Positions 8,141 to 15,723 of a stretch of DNA of 29,563 bases are shown here, in pieces. The notes under the pieces are model-generated. The model did not search any database, was not told the origin of the DNA, and saw only the letters and a list, made by a program, of their open reading frames with translations. The stretch lies in assembly GCA_028726925.1 (NCBI GenBank), contig JAQYPI010000122.1:1-29563 (forward strand). The letters run 5' to 3'. This DNA is from Caryophanales bacterium (GTDB lineage Bacteria; Bacillota_I; Bacilli_A; RFN20; CAG-826). Made by a program: the position numbers and the translations under genes. The number at the start of each line of letters is the position of its first letter. Within the stretch, counting starts at the first letter, position 1.

Positions 8141-9775
8141 ATGAAATTCTATCGTACCCTTTCCGCGACCTTCCTTGCCGCGATGACCCTCGGCCTTGCT
8201 TCCTGCGAAGTCGAGATGGATCTCGCTTCCGCCGATCGCGACGAAGTCATCCTCAACAACGCCGCCATCTTCGCGAACAAGCTCGGCGACCTCTATGACG
8301 ATGTCGTCACTTCCGGCGATTCCAACAGCGAACGCATCCTCAACAACATCCTCTTCCTCTACGCCAAGAGCTACTTCGGCGACTTCTATGAAGACTACGA
8401 AGCCGATGGCACCCTCAAGGCCGGCGTCAAGCCGAGCGCCTTCGTCGGCGAGAACGATGTCGTCGATGCCGCGAAAGCCAAGGACTTCTACAATTCCATC
8501 AAGACCTCGGTCCTGAAATCCTTCTGGACGGCCGTCAACAACTCGACCTATCAGAAGAACAAGGAATTCGACGAAAAGCTCTTCGTCAAAGCCCAGCAAG
8601 GTGACCTCTATTCCTTCCCCGAGACCGCGACCTATGCGAAGAAACTCGTCCGTGGCGAGCACACCTACCAAGATGTCCTTAGCTTCTTCCACGTCTCCGA
8701 GTTCGGCGCCTTCCGCGATTATTACAAGGATTATATCGCCCGCGCGTTGCTCCCGAATGCCTATCGCAAGGCCCTCGTCGAGCAATACCTGATCGACACC
8801 AACTACGGCACCCTCGGCCGTTCCTACGCCCGCAAAGTGGAATACGTCGCGCTCCCGAACCTCGACAAGTTCGAGGACTCGACCCGTTCCCTCGTCCGTT
8901 CCTACTGCAAACTCGTCCTTTCCAAGGCGAATTCCGTTCTTGGCGAGAAAGCGGCGACCTACAAAAAGCTCGACTTCCTCGACAAGCTCTACCAAGGCAT
9001 CGTCGAAGACCCCGTCGAGAAGGCCTTCGCCGACACGATCTACGCGGACGCCGGCTTCAACCCGATCGCGGTCGAAACCCCGAATGGCGTCGTGAATTCC
9101 TATCGCGAAACGACCTACGGCCAGTTGCTTGACGATTACAGCAAGATCAACACCTCCCGTTGGGAAGAAGGCACGTCCACCGACTTCACCAATAGCGGTG
9201 CCTATAGCGCCGCGACCGGCCTCGACATGAAGACTCGCGACATCCTCGCGGCCTCCAAAGTCACCCGTGGCTGGTACACCTCGAGCGGTCTGAGCGACCT
9301 CCCGAGCACGATGAAGACCCGTCTCTTCAAGACCCAAGTCGCGAACGAGGTCGATGATCCGAAATACGAAACGAAACCGGCCGAGGAGACCGTCAAGGCG
9401 AACTTCACCTGGCGCGTCCAGGGCGAATACTACCTCCGTCCCGAGACCTTCCAAAGCGGCGAGGAATACCCCTACGCAATGTATGATGACTCGAGCAAGA
9501 CCTGGTACATCGTCCGCATCGACGAGGCCGTCAAGGCGACCAAGCTCGTTCAGGACGTCGAGGACTCCGATTCCTCCTATGCCAAGCGCCCGAGCGATGG
9601 CAGCCAAGGCGAGACCTTAAACCAAATCGTCTGGAATGTCGCGGATCTCATCGCCGACGGCGACTCCTACAAGAAGGCCGCCCGTCAGCATTACGTCGAA
9701 GCCATGTCCATGGACTTCCACGACGACGACATCTATTCTTACTTCGAAACGACCTTCCCGGATCTCTTCGACTAA
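8141..9775 (+). CDS. Lipoprotein, possible divergent PrsA-like paralogue
   Basis: I do not recognise a named family with confidence. Residues 1-22 form a lipoprotein signal with lipobox LASC (Cys22), so the 544-residue protein should be anchored outside the membrane. It starts 16 bases after the preceding foldase-like gene, with AAGGAGGA just upstream, so the two are co-transcribed and may form a pair. Faint parallels to PrsA order can be seen: an alpha-helical N-terminal half with YRKALVEQYLIDTNYG, then ARKVEYVALPN where SHILV would be, YGQLLDDYSK, and a C-terminal YYLRPETF and WYIVRIDEAVKA. The conserved parvulin active-site pattern is not visible. Codon use is biased like that of its partner. 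A substrate-binding or chaperone role is a guess. Confidence 0.62.
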   Translation: MKFYRTLSATFLAAMTLGLASCEVEMDLASADRDEVILNNAAIFANKLGDLYDDVVTSGDSNSERILNNILFLYAKSYFGDFYEDYEADGTLKAGVKPSAFVGENDVVDAAKAKDFYNSIKTSVLKSFWTAVNNSTYQKNKEFDEKLFVKAQQGDLYSFPETATYAKKLVRGEHTYQDVLSFFHVSEFGAFRDYYKDYIARALLPNAYRKALVEQYLIDTNYGTLGRSYARKVEYVALPNLDKFEDSTRSLVRSYCKLVLSKANSVLGEKAATYKKLDFLDKLYQGIVEDPVEKAFADTIYADAGFNPIAVETPNGVVNSYRETTYGQLLDDYSKINTSRWEEGTSTDFTNSGAYSAATGLDMKTRDILAASKVTRGWYTSSGLSDLPSTMKTRLFKTQVANEVDDPKYETKPAEETVKANFTWRVQGEYYLRPETFQSGEEYPYAMYDDSSKTWYIVRIDEAVKATKLVQDVEDSDSSYAKRPSDGSQGETLNQIVWNVADLIADGDSYKKAARQHYVEAMSMDFHDDDIYSYFETTFPDLFD

Positions 9776-9785
9776 GAAATTGGAC

Positions 9786-9791
9786 TATAAT
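9786..9791 (+). promoter_or_regulatory. Possible -10 element for the HIT gene
   Basis: A perfect TATAAT follows the lipoprotein stop by 10 bases. No good -35 is seen at the right distance. A start near 9798 would lie inside the left arm of the terminator hairpin, so transcripts from here would not carry the full hairpin. Confidence 0.3.
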
Positions 9792-9826
9792 GAAAGGGCA
9801 GGATCCGTTCCTGCCCTTTCTTCTAT
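9792..9826 (+). terminator. Rho-independent terminator of the lipoprotein pair
   Basis: A 12-base-pair perfect stem (GAAAGGGCAGGA at 9792-9803 with its complement at 9809-9820) and a 5-base loop, followed by a T-rich run. Confidence 0.8.
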
Positions 9827-9841
9827 TCATCAGGAGGAACC

Positions 9842-10258
9842 ATGAAAGACATCTTCTGCCGCATCATCGACGGGGAAATCCCGTGCGTGAAAGTCTACGA
9901 GGACGATGACGTTCTCGCGATTCTCGACATCTCGCAAACGACCAAGGGACATACCTTGGTCATCCCGAAGGCCCATTGCAGCGATTTCTTAAGCGCCCCG
10001 AAGGAAATCCTCAACAAGGTTTTCGCGGTCGCCCAGCGCATCGGGCAAGCCCAGATCAGCATGCTCGGGGCGAAAGGGGTGAACATCTTAAGCAATGTCG
10101 GGGCCGAAGCCGGGCAAAGCGTCCCCCATTTCCACGTCCACGTCATCCCGCGTTATGGCAAGGACAACGGGTTCCAGATCACGATGAAGGAGCAAGACGT
10201 CTCTTCCATCGATCTCCCGCGTCTCGCGTGCGCGATTCAAGAAGGAATCAAAGAATAA
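9842..10258 (+). CDS. hit: HIT-family nucleotide hydrolase/transferase
   Basis: Small cytoplasmic protein of the histidine-triad superfamily (HINT/Hit type), which cleaves nucleoside phosphoramidates and related nucleotides. Its 138 residues match the family length. The triad HFHVHVIPRY (His96, 98, 100) is complete. The N-terminal FCRIIDGEIP and YEDDDVLAILDI with TKGHTLVIPK are the standard Hit core. AGGAGGA precedes the ATG at 9842. The gene sits between the terminator of the foldase-like pair and its own strong terminator. Its physiological substrate in Firmicutes is not settled. Confidence 0.95.
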   Translation: MKDIFCRIIDGEIPCVKVYEDDDVLAILDISQTTKGHTLVIPKAHCSDFLSAPKEILNKVFAVAQRIGQAQISMLGAKGVNILSNVGAEAGQSVPHFHVHVIPRYGKDNGFQITMKEQDVSSIDLPRLACAIQEGIKE

Positions 10259-10289
10259 AGGAAAAGGAGGCTAAGAGCCTTCCTTCCAT

Positions 10290-10318
10290 CCCGGGCCTTG
10301 CGCCCGGGTTTTTCATTT
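10290..10318 (+). terminator. Rho-independent terminator of hit
   Basis: A GC-rich stem CCCGGGC (10290-10296) and GCCCGGG (10302-10308) with loop CTTGC, followed by TTTTTCATTTT. On the other strand the same hairpin lies just after the yhaM stop but has no T run, so it probably serves the rightward transcript best. Confidence 0.82.
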
Positions 10319-11374
10319 TCCGAGATCCTGGAGCTGTTCCTCGAGACTCGTCCCGTAGGGCGAATGCTCGGTCTTCGCGTCGCGAGGCAAATAGAAATAC
10401 CGGTTGTCGAGGGACCCGATACGGCCGGTCGGCTCCCCGGGATTGACGCCGGAATAGGCGTTGTCGAGCACGAGCATCTTCGCGTCGAAATCGTCAATCA
10501 GGCTGATGGCGAGGGCTTCCCTCGTCAAAGGGAGGACCGGGGACCCAAATTCGTATTTGCCATGGTGAGACAGGATGATGTGTTCCATCTGCAGGGCGAT
10601 TTCGTAACAATGGAATTCCGGGGCATTTTCCTTCGCGAGGCGGTCTTGCTCGCTTTGAGGAAGATCCACGAAAGCGTAGTAGCCGAGTTCTTTAGCGACT
10701 TCGCGCACCTCGGCCTGACCGATCGAGATGTGGCCGACAAGGCGCCCCTGAACCGTGTAGAACGTCGCGTTCGGCCCAGAGAGTTCCATCACCTTCCCGA
10801 TGTCGTGGATGAGAGTTCCCCCGATCATGAGGTCCCGGTTGAGAGAGGAATAGACGCGACTCACCTTGGCGGCGAGATCCGCCATCGTGACGCTATGGTA
10901 AAGAAGGCCCGAGACGAACGCGTGGTGATTGCGCGAAGCGGCCGGCCAATTCAAGTATTTTTCCTTGTATTTTTCAAGCAAACGGGCGACGATGGCGTGA
11001 ATCGCCTCGTCCTGGATGGAAGAAATATAGGCATCGAGCTTGGCCTCGAGTTCCTTCTCGCTTACGGGGGCGCTTGGGATATAGGCGGACCAGTCGATCG
11101 CGGAATCGTCGACTTTCTCGACGCTCATGACCTTCATCTGGAGGCGGTTTCCGTAAGAAAGGACGGTGCCGACCACGTAGACGACTGTTCCCTTTTGGAG
11201 GAGTTCCTCATCCCCGGGCAGGACGTCCCATTTGCGTGCTTCCATGATGCCGCTTGCATCCTGAAACGTAATGCTCAGGTAAGGCTTGTTCGCGTTGGAT
11301 ACGCATTTCTTGGCATCCGCGACGAGATAGCGGCCATACACCTGCGTCCCGTCGGTCAAATCTTTAATCATCAT
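10313..11374 (-). CDS. yhaM: 3'-5' exoribonuclease YhaM family (OB fold plus HD domain)
   Basis: Cytoplasmic 3'-to-5' exoribonuclease involved in RNA trimming, also known as CBF1 in some Gram-positive species. Residues 1-100 look like an OB fold (YLSITFQDASGIMEARKWDV, GTVVYVVGTV). Residues 148-300 hold the HD metal-binding domain, with NHHAFVSGLLYHSV (His160) and LIHDIGKV (His190-Asp191). The 353-residue length is a little above the usual 314. ATG codons stand at 11374 and 11371; AGGAGG lies 9 bases before the first. The start overlaps the end of recX by 11 bases. It is the last gene of the nadE-to-yhaM leftward cluster. Confidence 0.92.
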   Translation of the reverse strand: MMIKDLTDGTQVYGRYLVADAKKCVSNANKPYLSITFQDASGIMEARKWDVLPGDEELLQKGTVVYVVGTVLSYGNRLQMKVMSVEKVDDSAIDWSAYIPSAPVSEKELEAKLDAYISSIQDEAIHAIVARLLEKYKEKYLNWPAASRNHHAFVSGLLYHSVTMADLAAKVSRVYSSLNRDLMIGGTLIHDIGKVMELSGPNATFYTVQGRLVGHISIGQAEVREVAKELGYYAFVDLPQSEQDRLAKENAPEFHCYEIALQMEHIILSHHGKYEFGSPVLPLTREALAISLIDDFDAKMLVLDNAYSGVNPGEPTGRIGSLDNRYFYLPRDAKTEHSPYGTSLEEQLQDLGK

Positions 11375-12170
11375 TGCCGTTGTCCTCCTCGAGTTGTTTG
11401 ATGTCGTCGTAACGGTAGCCCTTGCGGATCAAGGCGCTTAGGATATGCTCTTGCAATTCGTAACCCTCGTATTTCCTCTCGTAACGGATCTTGAGGGCAA
11501 AATAATCCCGGGTAAGGGCGTTGCGCTCTTCCTCGGGGTCGTTGGTCGTCGCGACGTCGTTGACCGCCTCGCGGGCGACGTCCTCTTCGAAGCCCCGTTC
11601 CATGAGGCCCTCGATCATTTTCATCCTCTTTTTGGAATTCGGGACCTTGGATGCCTTTTTGTTGAGAATGGCGGCATAACGGTCCGCCTTGTCCTTCTCG
11701 TCTTCCCAAGAAAAGGAAAGTTTGGAAAGAATCGCGTCGGAAATGCCGCGTTTGCGCAATTCGTAAAGAACTCTTTTCTTGCCGTAGCAGCGCAAGGAAG
11801 CGATGTCGGAGGCGTAGACCTTCGCGTAGAGATCGTCGTTGAGGAATCCCGCTTCCTTGAGACGGGAAAGAATCGAGCGGATCATCTCCTTCGAGGCTCC
11901 CTTCCCTTCGAGTTTCTTGCGGACTTCCGCGACGGTTTTGGTATCCGCGAGACAAAGTTTCAAGGCGTAGGCGTAATACACGTCGCTTTGAGCGAGGGAA
12001 ACGAGTTTCGCACATTCTTTCTCGGAGAGGGTTTTGCCCTCGTATAGGGGCATCTCCGTGAAGGAATCCGGGGTGAGGGTCAGTTTTTCGCCATCGCTTA
12101 GCACGAGCGCAACACCCGATTTCTTGTAAGCGATGGATTCGATGGTTTTACCAGTTTTGACGGCAGACAC
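11364..12170 (-). CDS. recX: Regulatory protein RecX
   Basis: Modulator that binds RecA filaments and limits their activity. The 268-residue protein has the Firmicute RecX layout: a short beta-strand lead (IESIAYKKSGVALVLSDGE) followed by tandem three-helix repeats, for example YYAYALKLCLADTKTVAEVRKKL and GISDAILSKLSFSWED. I chose the GTG at 12170 as the start. GGAGGT lies 8 bases upstream and the product then begins where RecX proteins begin. A longer in-frame extension to 12269 is antisense-like low-complexity sequence inside the glycosyltransferase frame. The chosen start gives a 23-base overlap with the upstream gene. Confidence 0.88.
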   Translation of the reverse strand: MSAVKTGKTIESIAYKKSGVALVLSDGEKLTLTPDSFTEMPLYEGKTLSEKECAKLVSLAQSDVYYAYALKLCLADTKTVAEVRKKLEGKGASKEMIRSILSRLKEAGFLNDDLYAKVYASDIASLRCYGKKRVLYELRKRGISDAILSKLSFSWEDEKDKADRYAAILNKKASKVPNSKKRMKMIEGLMERGFEEDVAREAVNDVATTNDPEEERNALTRDYFALKIRYERKYEGYELQEHILSALIRKGYRYDDIKQLEEDNGNDD

Positions 12171-13323
12171 GGGTGTAGACCTCCATGATGTTTTCGTAGA
12201 AATGCTCGAGAGAATAGATATCGACGGCGGCGAGGGCGTTTTTTCGGACGCGTTCCTTGCTCGCCTCATCCAAGGTGATGACGTGATTCAGTTTGTCCGA
12301 GAAATCATGCTCGTCGAAAAAGAAGAACCCCGTCTTGCCGTCTTGAATCGTCCCAACGAGGTTGTCGTCATAGCGCGCGAGGGTCAAGACCGAGGCGGCC
12401 ATGGCTTCCATGAACGTGAGGCCCTGGGTCTCCGTGATGGAGGCGGAAGCGAAGCAATCGGCCAGATGATAGTACTTCTGCGTCTCGTTTTGGGATACCT
12501 TCCCCGTGAAAACGACCTTGTTCTCGAGGCCCAAAGCATGGGAAAGGTTCTTGAGCTCTTTCTCGGCGGGTCCCCATCCGGTGATGACGAAACGGGTCGG
12601 CACGGGCTCCCCCAGATCGAGGAAACGACGATACCCGCGCAGCAGCACGTCGATCGACTTTTCCTTCGCGACGCGGCCAAGGGAAAGGATGACGAATTCA
12701 TTGGGCAGGATGCCGAATTGGGCCTTGAGGGCCCGCGTTTCCTTTTTGTCTTCCCTTTCGATTGCGAAACGGTCGAAGTCGATGCCGGTCGGGATGACGT
12801 AGACGATGGCGTCGATCCCAACGACGCGGAGATAATCCTGAATCTTCTCGCTCGGAGCGACAATGGCGTCGAAATGGGTCGTGCGTTCGCGGAAGAAACC
12901 GCGGACGAGGTGTCGGGCGGCGCGATCGAAATGGCCCTTGGTCACGTAATAAGCGTAATCCTCCATCATCGTGTGGAAGGTGTAAACGGTGGCACAATGC
13001 AATTTGCGCGACATGAACATCCCGAAGAAGCCGATGCTGAAATCCGTCTGGACGTGGATGACGTCCGGATGGAAACGCTCGATGCGTTTCGCGGCCGCCT
13101 CGTTGTAAAAGCGGGCGAAACGGTACCCGTAATACATCTTCATCTGGATGCCGGGGATGCGGATGATTCCCTCTTCGAAACTCACTTCATTCGAGAAGGG
13201 ATTCGTCGTGACGACCAAAACCTTGTGCCCGTGGGCGCGCAGGGTGGTCGCGAGATTGTCCGTCGAGGTGGCAACTCCGTTGATCTCGGGAAGATAGGTG
13301 TCGGAAAACAAGGCAATATTCAT
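12148..13323 (-). CDS. GT4-family glycosyltransferase, probably glycolipid synthesis (diacylglycerol glucosyltransferase-like)
   Basis: Retaining GT-B glycosyltransferase of 391 residues. The start MNIALFSDTYLPEINGVATS is characteristic of GT4 enzymes that glycosylate diacylglycerol, such as the monoglucosyl-diacylglycerol synthases of Acholeplasma and Gram-positive cocci. The donor-binding part shows LSLGRVAKEKSID and the E-x7-E motif in TETQGLTFMEAMAA. FHTMMEDYAYY is also typical. It starts 1 base after the stop of the UPF0104-type membrane protein, a pairing often seen in lipid glycosylation loci. The exact sugar and acceptor cannot be read from sequence. Confidence 0.88.
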   Translation of the reverse strand: MNIALFSDTYLPEINGVATSTDNLATTLRAHGHKVLVVTTNPFSNEVSFEEGIIRIPGIQMKMYYGYRFARFYNEAAAKRIERFHPDVIHVQTDFSIGFFGMFMSRKLHCATVYTFHTMMEDYAYYVTKGHFDRAARHLVRGFFRERTTHFDAIVAPSEKIQDYLRVVGIDAIVYVIPTGIDFDRFAIEREDKKETRALKAQFGILPNEFVILSLGRVAKEKSIDVLLRGYRRFLDLGEPVPTRFVITGWGPAEKELKNLSHALGLENKVVFTGKVSQNETQKYYHLADCFASASITETQGLTFMEAMAASVLTLARYDDNLVGTIQDGKTGFFFFDEHDFSDKLNHVITLDEASKERVRKNALAAVDIYSLEHFYENIMEVYTRVCRQNW

Positions 13324-13324
13324 G

Positions 13325-14827
13325 TCAAATCTCCCAGGTGTCCCACCCGTTTCCTCCGCCGGAGGAGCCGTTCTTCTTTTTCTTGGCTTTCTGCTTCTTC
13401 GGCTTTTCCGTTTTGCTCGGGGAGGCTTCCGCTTCGAGATATCGCCTTTCTTCCGTCGGGGCGATCTTCATGCGGGTCGCCGCGAAATCGGTGGGTTTGT
13501 TCGGCTCGTCTTCGTAAGGGATGTTGATTTCCTTGCTCGTGCGCTTCTGGGCATTCCCGGAGAAACGCCTCTGGAATTCCCGTCTGGAGAACTGAGACGT
13601 CTCATACATCGTGTCCGACGACCGTTTGCGTTCCTCGTACGTCTCAAGCTGCAAAGTGACGAACGTCTTGCGGCTCGCGTAGGTGACAGAAGCCCCGCCG
13701 CGGCTGTGATAGAAGGCGCTCACGATGCCGGAAAGGAGAAGCACGAGGTGGAAGGTCGCGGTACGCCATAGAATCTGGGTCGCGATCGTGATGGGGAAGG
13801 AGCCCGCGAAGAAAGGCTGGAAAACGAGGTTGTAGAAAAGCTCGGAAACGCCCGCGGAACCCGGGAGAGGGATGAGCCCCGTGACCATCTGATGAAAGGA
13901 GGTGTAGAAACTCGCGCGGAGCATGGACGGGGTTTCCAAATCGAAGGAATAGAAAACAAATGGAGTTTCGGTTCCCCAGGCGTGCATGGCAAGACCGCAA
14001 AAATAGGGAATCGAGAAGCGAAGGACAAGCAGGATGAAAAAGAGGTTGAGGAGCAAAACCAAAACCGGGATGTTCGACTGGAGGCGGCGAAGCTCGATCT
14101 TGAAGTTCTCGACCTGGACGCGCAAGGACTCGCGGGCCTCGTCCGGTTTCTTGAGAATCCTGATCTTGCCGAGGAAACCGATGACGTGGTGGAGAATGAA
14201 ATTGTGGATGTGATGGTTGTAGCTCATCACGAACAAGATGAGGATGACGGATAGGTTAAGCGTGAAGCCGACGACGATGAGAGGCCACATGGGGACATTC
14301 CAACTCGATCCGAAGACTTGGCCGATATCCGGGCTGAGGGAGAGGACGGTCCGCCATTCAAAGCAAAGGGAGCAAACGCCGAATAGGATGAGGGCGACCT
14401 GATAAAGGATGAACCACATGACCATGATGGACGCGGCGTTGCTCACCAAGATTCCCTGACTTTTCAAGGTGTAGACCTGCATGATCTGACCGCCACTCGC
14501 CCCTGGGGTGACATCACTATAGAACTGACCAACCATGGAGCAGGCCAAGCCTTGGTGATACCGATATTTTCGGGTATAGAGGCGGCAGAAAATGAAAACG
14601 ATCAGGCCTTCGATGAGATAGGTCAGGGCCACGACCCCGAAAACAAGGAGGACATAGCGCCAATCGGCGCTCGAGAAAGTCTCGACGACCGAATCGAAAT
14701 CGTTCCAGAGGGAGATGGCAAGCGAAATGCCCGTCGCGATCAAGACGACCAGAACGTAAATGAGATATTTCCAAGCGCCGCCCTTTTTCGCATCTTTGGG
14801 CTGCGAGTTCATTTCGTATTCTGCCAT
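13325..14827 (-). CDS. UPF0104/LPG-synthase-TM family integral membrane protein with long basic cytoplasmic tail
   Basis: Polytopic membrane protein of the family that includes the flippase part of MprF and the YbhN/AglD group; members are thought to move or assist transfer of lipids. Several hydrophobic segments run from about residue 20 to 385. The family motifs are present: GQFYSDVTPGASGGQ (100-114) and TGLIPLPGSAGVSE near residue 330. There is no aminoacyltransferase domain, so it is not a full MprF. The last 115 or so residues form a charged, lysine-rich tail ending in a glycine-rich GWDTWEI. It is directly followed by the glycosyltransferase, which suggests a shared role in glycolipid export. 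No ribosome site precedes the ATG at 14827. Confidence 0.87.
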   Translation of the reverse strand: MAEYEMNSQPKDAKKGGAWKYLIYVLVVLIATGISLAISLWNDFDSVVETFSSADWRYVLLVFGVVALTYLIEGLIVFIFCRLYTRKYRYHQGLACSMVGQFYSDVTPGASGGQIMQVYTLKSQGILVSNAASIMVMWFILYQVALILFGVCSLCFEWRTVLSLSPDIGQVFGSSWNVPMWPLIVVGFTLNLSVILILFVMSYNHHIHNFILHHVIGFLGKIRILKKPDEARESLRVQVENFKIELRRLQSNIPVLVLLLNLFFILLVLRFSIPYFCGLAMHAWGTETPFVFYSFDLETPSMLRASFYTSFHQMVTGLIPLPGSAGVSELFYNLVFQPFFAGSFPITIATQILWRTATFHLVLLLSGIVSAFYHSRGGASVTYASRKTFVTLQLETYEERKRSSDTMYETSQFSRREFQRRFSGNAQKRTSKEINIPYEDEPNKPTDFAATRMKIAPTEERRYLEAEASPSKTEKPKKQKAKKKKNGSSGGGNGWDTWEI

Positions 14828-14830
14828 GTG

Positions 14831-14847
14831 TAGGCTATTCTAGCCTA
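14831..14847. promoter_or_regulatory. Perfect palindrome at a likely leaderless promoter
   Basis: TAGGCTA-TTC-TAGCCTA is a perfect dyad 3 bases upstream of the membrane-protein ATG. Read on the minus strand it contains TAGAAT (14837-14842), a -10-like hexamer 9 bases before the start codon. It could be an operator. No clear -35 is visible. Confidence 0.4.
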
Positions 14848-14868
14848 GTTTCGTCTATTTGGGAATTG

Positions 14869-15612
14869 TTAGGCGTTCTCGTTTGGGTCGAAAGAAGGCA
14901 TCGGGAGGAGTTTGTGGAGATTCCTTTCGTGCATCCGGTCGATCTTCGCCTTCGTTTCTGCGGGTGCTTCCCCGGTCAAGATATAACGGTCTAGGGTTTC
15001 GTAAGAGAAGCCGATTTTCTCCTCATCCGTTTGGCCGCAAAGGCCATCGCTGGGAGTTTTTTCGACCAAAATAAGGGGGACGTTGGTGCATTTTCCGATT
15101 TGCCGAACCTCGCTAACGAGAAGATTCGAGAGAGGCGAGAAGTCGCCCGCGGCATCACCGAATTTCGTGGAATAGCCGATATAGTCTTCGCTGCGGTTGC
15201 ACGTGTTGACGACCCGACCTCCCTTAGGAAGGGACTGTGCGATCGCATACAAGGTCGCCATGCGAAGGCGAGGGGGCAGATTGATCAAGGCATCTTTGCC
15301 AAGACGTTCCTTTCCTCCAAGGGCGGCAAGCATTCCCCGATAGCCTTGCTCGATGTTGATTTCAATGGCCTTGAGACCCAAGGCCTTGACTAAAGAACGG
15401 GAATCCTCGATGTCGGGCTGCTCTCCATTCGGCATCAAAACCCCGAGCACCCGTTCGGGGCCAAGAGCCTCGAGGCAAAGAGCGGCGCAGATGGATGAAT
15501 CCTTGCCCCCGGATATGCCGATCACGGCCGTGCACTCCGGCCCATTTTGGCGGAAATAATCCTTGATCCATTCGACGAGCCGGCGTTTGGTTTCCTGTGG
15601 GTTGTCAAGCAT
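14869..15612 (-). CDS. nadE: Ammonia-dependent NAD(+) synthetase
   Basis: Makes NAD from deamido-NAD, ATP and ammonia in the last step of NAD synthesis. The 247-residue protein is the short form without a glutaminase domain. The ATP pyrophosphatase P-loop SGGKDS is at 34-39. NTCNRSEDYIGYSTKFGDAAGDFSP and KTPSDGLCGQTDEEKIGF are strongly conserved NadE stretches. The ATG at 15612 has GAGGG about 9 bases upstream, and a plausible promoter lies just before it. It is followed after 41 bases by the membrane-protein gene, so the downstream cluster could be read from here as well. Confidence 0.96.
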   Translation of the reverse strand: MLDNPQETKRRLVEWIKDYFRQNGPECTAVIGISGGKDSSICAALCLEALGPERVLGVLMPNGEQPDIEDSRSLVKALGLKAIEINIEQGYRGMLAALGGKERLGKDALINLPPRLRMATLYAIAQSLPKGGRVVNTCNRSEDYIGYSTKFGDAAGDFSPLSNLLVSEVRQIGKCTNVPLILVEKTPSDGLCGQTDEEKIGFSYETLDRYILTGEAPAETKAKIDRMHERNLHKLLPMPSFDPNENA

Positions 15613-15633
15613 GATGGTTCCCTCAACACCTTA

Positions 15634-15661
15634 AGTTTACGCAGAACCCTCGAATTGACAA
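15634..15661 (-). promoter_or_regulatory. Probable promoter of nadE
   Basis: On the minus strand TTGTCA (15656-15661), a 16-base spacer, then TAAACT (15634-15639). The -35 is good and the -10 moderate. It lies between the degV terminator and nadE. Confidence 0.5.
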
Positions 15662-15683
15662 GGCCGATTCCTTGGGTTGAAAG

Positions 15684-15717
15684 CAAGAAAAAAGACCGGC
15701 GTTTTGCGCTGGTCTTT
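15684..15717 (-). terminator. Rho-independent terminator of plsC-degV
   Basis: The 11-base arms 15691-15701 and 15707-15717 pair with one mismatch around a 5-base loop. On the minus strand the hairpin is followed by TCTTTTTTCTT-type sequence. It lies 6 bases after the degV stop. Confidence 0.78.
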
Positions 15718-15723
15718 GGAGGT

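Noticed and set aside
8081..9607. A 508-codon open frame opposite the second lipoprotein
   Set aside because: Same cause: codon bias of the sense gene. It has no ribosome site and no recognisable domain.
12133..13527. A 464-codon plus-strand frame opposite the GT4 gene
   Set aside because: The glycosyltransferase motifs on the minus strand are unmistakable; the plus frame has none.
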